Source of the DNA: Streptomyces fradiae
GTDB taxonomy: Bacteria; Actinomycetota; Actinomycetes; Streptomycetales; Streptomycetaceae
Length of the DNA stretch: 64,000 nucleotides
Assembly: GCF_041270065.1 (NCBI RefSeq)
Contig: NZ_CP065958.1
Location: 4,402,001 to 4,466,000 of the forward strand
Reading direction: 5' to 3'
Below the pieces are notes generated by a model that was given only the letters and a program-made list of their open reading frames with translations, did not search any database and was not told the DNA's origin. The position numbers and the translations under genes are program-made. Every line of letters begins with the position of its first letter. Position 1 is the stretch's first letter. Positions 61,100-64,000 of this stretch are shown in pieces.

Positions 61100-61707
61100 C
61101 GAGCGGCCCCGACTGGTCGGCCGAGTACCTCCGCCTGTCACGCGGCCACCGCCACGACCGCGTCATCCCCGGCCGTGGGGACACCTACGTGGACCCGGCG
61201 CATCCCCCGCTGACCGAGGCCCAGATCCGGGAGGCGGAGGGCGACCTGGGGATCACCTTCCCCGACGCCTACCGCGACCACCTGTCCCGCGTGAGCCGCG
61301 GCGCCGGCTTCCGCCCGCTGTGGCGGGGGCCGCGGGGCTGGGTCTGGTACGGCGACTCCGACACCAACTACGGCCTCCTCACCGAGCCGTTCCCGCACCC
61401 CGACTCGTACGCCGCGTACGACGCCGAGCTGGGCGACCGCGAGCCACCGCGCGAGGACGCGGCGGCCTGGGCGGCCTGGGACGACGAGTGCGGGGTCCTG
61501 GAGGAGCGGAAGACCGCCGGCGCCGTCTACCTCCAGGAGGGCGGCTGCGGCTTCAGCACCCTCCTGGTCGTCACCGGTCCGCACCGGGGCGAGATGTGGT
61601 TCGACAGCCGCGCCACGTGCGACCAGATCCTCCCGCTGAAGATCGCCGGCCGCCCGGCCACCTTCACGGACTGGCGCGACCGAGGTTTTCACCTGACCCC
61701 GTGGTGA
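61096..61707 (+). CDS. SMI1/KNR4 (SUKH) family protein
   Basis: 203 aa, ATG overlapping the previous stop. PLTEAQIREAEGDLGITFPDAYRDHLSRVSRGAG is the SUKH signature, and EMWFDSRATCDQILPL lies near the end. SUKH proteins are often immunity proteins against polymorphic toxins, but stand-alone copies are common in Streptomyces, and no toxin gene is adjacent. Confidence 0.85.
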   Translation: MTSGPDWSAEYLRLSRGHRHDRVIPGRGDTYVDPAHPPLTEAQIREAEGDLGITFPDAYRDHLSRVSRGAGFRPLWRGPRGWVWYGDSDTNYGLLTEPFPHPDSYAAYDAELGDREPPREDAAAWAAWDDECGVLEERKTAGAVYLQEGGCGFSTLLVVTGPHRGEMWFDSRATCDQILPLKIAGRPATFTDWRDRGFHLTPW

Positions 61708-61768
61708 CTCGGGGCGGAGCCATCAGTTGGCCGGGCTCCCGAATATCGAGGCATGCCATCATCGGCAG

Positions 61769-62185
61769 ATGGTGCTCATAGGGGAGTTCTTCCTCGCCGG
61801 AGACGACGAGTCCGCAAGGCGGGTAGGTCCGCGCAAGAGCCACGACTTTCCCGCCGTGCGATGTGACGGCATCTATCCGGATGACGCGGTTCCGAGGTGG
61901 GAGCTTCTGCTGACGGGGGCGGAAAGTCCCCTCAGGCATGTGGTGCCCATGGCCAACGACGGTTTCACCGTCTTCGCTGTTCCACAGCCGCTCCGCGCCG
62001 CGTTGATCGGCGCAGGAACGGATCGGCTTCGCACCACAGCCCTCACCTGGGCCGAGATCGTCACCGGGATAGGCGACGAGGTCTCTCCTGAGAACGCGGT
62101 CGACCTCCTTGAGCGTCTGGCGGCCTTGGCCGGCAGGCGCGCGGAGGAGGGCCTGACCCTGTACTGCTGGTACTGGGCGCCCTGA
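61769..62185 (+). CDS. Hypothetical protein
   Basis: 138 aa from ATG 61769. Sequence VLIGEFFLAGDDESARRVGPRKSHDF, ELLLTGAESPLRHVVPMANDGFTVFAVPQPL, EGLTLYCWYWAP. No family recognised. Placement after the SUKH gene on the same strand might suggest another immunity-type or small regulatory protein, but that is only context. Confidence 0.65.
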   Translation: MVLIGEFFLAGDDESARRVGPRKSHDFPAVRCDGIYPDDAVPRWELLLTGAESPLRHVVPMANDGFTVFAVPQPLRAALIGAGTDRLRTTALTWAEIVTGIGDEVSPENAVDLLERLAALAGRRAEEGLTLYCWYWAP

Positions 62186-62196
62186 CCCCTCAGGCC

Positions 62197-62403
62197 TCAG
62201 ATCCCGCGCCGCACCGCCTCGACGAAGGGCGCCCAGGCGGCGGCGGTGAGGACGAGGACGGGGCCGGTGGGGCGCGTGGAGTCGCGGACGGGGACCAAGC
62301 CGGCGGCGTTGACGGCGACTTCGAGGCAGTTGCCGCCGGAGGTGTTGCTGTAGCTGCTCTTACGCCAGGTCGCGGCGCTCAGATCGATCCGGCTGCTTGC
62401 CAT
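62197..62403 (-). CDS. DUF397 domain protein
   Basis: 68 aa from ATG 62403. The diagnostic DUF397 sequence is WRKSSYSNTSGGNCLEVAVN followed by VPVRDSTRPTGPVLVLTAAAWAPFVEAVRRG. These small proteins are partners, possibly antagonists, of DUF5753 XRE regulators. Its start overlaps the end of the upstream XRE gene, confirming the pairing. Confidence 0.93.
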   Translation of the reverse strand: MASSRIDLSAATWRKSSYSNTSGGNCLEVAVNAAGLVPVRDSTRPTGPVLVLTAAAWAPFVEAVRRGI

Positions 62404-63238
62404 TTCGGTAACCCTCTGCCGCATCCTCGAGCAGGGCGAGGGACGCCTCCAGCGGCGAGGCGGCGGCCCTCAAGAGATCGTACGACCTCCGATACTGCTT
62501 CACGAGGGCCGGATCGTCGACGGTATTTCCGTGGTGCTGGCCCTCCATGTAGACGAGCGGAGGCGCGTCCGCGAAGTCGAGGATCATGGCGTTGCACAGC
62601 ATCAGGGGGTGCGCCCCGGAGGTCCACGGGAGGATCTGTGCAAAGATCCGGCCGCGCCTGATCAGGGCGGCGATGTGGTCGAGTTGGTCGGCCATCTGGG
62701 GGCCGGGCATGACCGGCAGTCGCAGCAGGGACTCGTGCAGGACGACCGTGTACTCGGGCTGCTTGTGGTCCCGTTCGAAGAGCTCGGCGCGCTCAAGGCG
62801 GCCGGTGATCTTCTTCTCGATCTCCTCGGGCAGTTCCTGCGACCACTCGCCCCGGAACAGCGCTCGCATGTACGGGGCGGTCTGGAGGAGGCCCGGGAGC
62901 ACGGTCGGCGCCCACTCTTCGATCGTCGTGGCGCGCTTCTCCGCCTCCAGCACGCGTTCGAAGTACGGCGCATGACCCTTCAGTCTCGCCTCGCGAGCGT
63001 CGTCGCAGCGCCGTTCGAAGAAGCCGTCCGTTTTGAGCTCGCGGTCCACGTGCCTGGCCAGGTCCAGCGGCATACTGCGCTCGCCGCGTTCGATCTCGCT
63101 CAGATACGTGATGCCGTAGAAGCTGCCCTCGACCAGTTTCTTCAACGTCAGGCCGGCCTCCTCCCTCTTGAAGCGCAGCTCCTTCCCGTAGAACTGCGGA
63201 ACACCCGCCGAGCCGTCGATTTCCTTGCGCGCAGCCAC
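62360..63238 (-). CDS. XRE regulator with DUF5753 (Scr1-type)
   Basis: 292 aa from GTG 63238. N-terminal helix-turn-helix (GKELRFKREEAGLTLKKLVEGSFYGITYLSEIERGERSMPLDLARHVDREL), then DUF5753 with WAPTVLPGLLQTAPYMRALF, HESLLRLPVMPGPQMADQLDHIA and SYDLLRAAASPLEASLALL. It overlaps the DUF397 gene on the same strand and is divergent from an ATP-binding protein gene, forming the common Streptomyces XRE/DUF397/ATPase cassette. Confidence 0.92.
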   Translation of the reverse strand: MAARKEIDGSAGVPQFYGKELRFKREEAGLTLKKLVEGSFYGITYLSEIERGERSMPLDLARHVDRELKTDGFFERRCDDAREARLKGHAPYFERVLEAEKRATTIEEWAPTVLPGLLQTAPYMRALFRGEWSQELPEEIEKKITGRLERAELFERDHKQPEYTVVLHESLLRLPVMPGPQMADQLDHIAALIRRGRIFAQILPWTSGAHPLMLCNAMILDFADAPPLVYMEGQHHGNTVDDPALVKQYRRSYDLLRAAASPLEASLALLEDAAEGYRNGKQPDRSERRDLA

Positions 63239-63354
63239 CGTTGACCGCCTTTCGCACCTTGCTTCGTGGAGCGGGAAACCCTTCCACGGTAGGGCCAGGA
63301 GGCGGCAGCGTGTGAGGGGTTCGTCACTCCTGGCTACGAAAGGTGACATTCCCC

Positions 63355-63564
63355 ATGACCCCCACGAACGACGACATCCGACCCGACATCGATGCATTGC
63401 GCGGCGCGCTCGCAGCTCACGGCATCACCCTGCCCTCCCTCGGCGTGGACCCGGTCACGCTCGCCGGGACGCACATCCGGCCCCCGCTCGTCGCGCTCGG
63501 GAACTGCACCGTGGCGAGTGCGCGCCAGCTGACCGCCGTGCTGCGGAAGGCGGCCGGCGGGTGA
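63355..63564 (+). CDS. Hypothetical small protein of the ATPase cassette
   Basis: 69 aa, ATG 63355. Sequence IDALRGALAAHGITLPSLGVDP...LVALGNCTVASARQLTAVLRKA. Small proteins of this kind commonly precede ATP-binding regulators in Streptomyces. Its stop overlaps the GTG of the next gene. Confidence 0.7.
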   Translation: MTPTNDDIRPDIDALRGALAAHGITLPSLGVDPVTLAGTHIRPPLVALGNCTVASARQLTAVLRKAAGG

Positions 63565-63957
63565 GGCTGCCGTTCGCGGTCGACCTCCTGGCCATTCCGA
63601 AGGCGGTTCCGGAGGTGCGGCGGATGCTGGTCGGGGACGAGTTGCGGCTCTGTGTGAGCGAGTTGCTGACGAACGTCATTCAGCACGTCGGCGAAGGCGC
63701 GCCCGTGACCGTACGGGTGACCGCCGCGCACTCCGGTGCGGTACGGCTCGCGGTCACCGATCCGGACCCGCGGGTGTGGCCCGTACTGCGGCAGGCGGGG
63801 GAGGGGGCTGGGGTTGGTGGAGGCGGTGGCGGTGCGGTGGGGGGTGGAGCAGGGGCCGTGCGGGAAGACGGTGTGGTGCGAGCTGCGTGGCGGCGGACCA
63901 CCGGAACGGCCCCAGCGTCATGGAGTCCCCTCCGAAGGGACTTCTATGGGAGCCTGA
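63561..63957 (+). pseudogene. Histidine kinase-like ATP-binding protein with apparent frameshift
   Basis: From GTG 63561 the frame encodes the start of a HATPase_c_2 regulator: VRRMLVGDELRLCVSELLTNVIQHVGEGAPVTVRV and VRLAVTDPDPRVWPVLRQAGEG. The expected continuation (RGLGLVEAVAVRWGVEQGPCGKTVWCELRG) is in the next frame, ending at TGA 63957. The join must fall at about 63797-63815 in a run of G tracts (GGCGGGGGAGGGGGCTGGGG), consistent with one extra base. It is either a true pseudogene or a homopolymer error. Such anti-sigma-like ATPases act with the XRE/DUF397 pair. Confidence 0.75.
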
Positions 63958-63961
63958 GCGC

Positions 63962-64000
63962 ATGAACGGCGATCTCGACGAAGGGAGCGAAGCGGCATGA
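63962..64000 (+). CDS. Very short reading frame at the window edge
   Basis: ATG 63962, eight bases after GGAG, encodes MNGDLDEGSEAA and stops at the last base; the final GCATGA could be an overlapping stop/start with a gene beyond the window. It may be a coupling peptide or chance. Confidence 0.3.
   Translation: MNGDLDEGSEAA

Overview
The window is chromosomal DNA from a Streptomyces-like actinomycete. The evidence is a very high G+C content with G/C at third codon positions, frequent GTG starts, many ATGA or GTGA stop/start overlaps, a conservon (cvnABCD), Scr1/DUF5753-type regulators with DUF397 and DUF6879 partners, and two natural-product-type loci. No rRNA, tRNA, CRISPR array, transposase or integrase was seen. 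No gap between genes exceeds 300 bases.

Layout. 1-7.7 kb: secreted nuclease-like protein, orphan solute-binding protein, a secreted tripeptidyl-aminopeptidase-like hydrolase broken by a frameshift, a MurNAc uptake and recycling operon (RpiR regulator, murQ, PTS EIIBC), and two small genes ending in a direct-repeat patch. 7.9-13.1 kb: conservon cvnABCD followed by an FAD monooxygenase. 13.2-19.2 kb: a hemopexin-repeat protein, then four small peptide genes that share an LxLPxQ-type motif and lie directly downstream of a subtilisin fused to a PatA/PatG-like C-terminal domain, with a divergent SARP-type (BTAD) regulator. This looks like an undescribed RiPP-type locus. 19.2-21.5 kb: a marR-efflux operon with clear palindromic operators and a divergent glyoxalase-fold gene. 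21.6-27.9 kb: an accessory island of less extreme G+C with a possible toxin-antitoxin pair, GntR and XRE regulators, a DUF6879-like protein, a protein-kinase-like gene, a DUF6875-like gene and an acetyltransferase. 27.9-31.3 kb: secreted protein, HD hydrolase, and a DHA2 efflux pump behind CsoR-like palindromes.

31.4-50.3 kb is the most striking region, a long co-directional biosynthetic cluster. It holds a PLP sulfur-amino-acid enzyme, a MaoC hydratase, two methyltransferases, an AurF-like diiron oxygenase, an aminoacyl-tRNA-synthetase-like amino acid:carrier-protein ligase with its own phosphopantetheinyl transferase and carrier protein, and a complete activated-methyl cycle (metK, adenosine-kinase-like, metH, metF, ahcY). 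After a strong hairpin it ends with an A-Ox-T-TE NRPS of indigoidine-synthetase type. The combination suggests an amino acid tethered to a carrier protein, N-oxidised and heavily methylated, with local SAM regeneration; the product is unknown.

50.4-64 kb is mostly ordinary accessory metabolism: small monooxygenase, LysE exporter, DHFR-like reductase, BBE oxidase, a SIGSVGS-repeat protein, tpx, MBL-fold protein with a TetR-like operator, methyltransferase, DUF4239 protein, phosphatase, two glyoxalase-fold proteins, acetyltransferase, pentapeptide-repeat protein, SUKH protein, and an XRE/DUF397/ATP-binding regulatory cassette whose kinase-like gene carries an apparent frameshift. Both apparent frameshifts fall in G/C homopolymer-rich DNA, so sequencing error must be considered for each.
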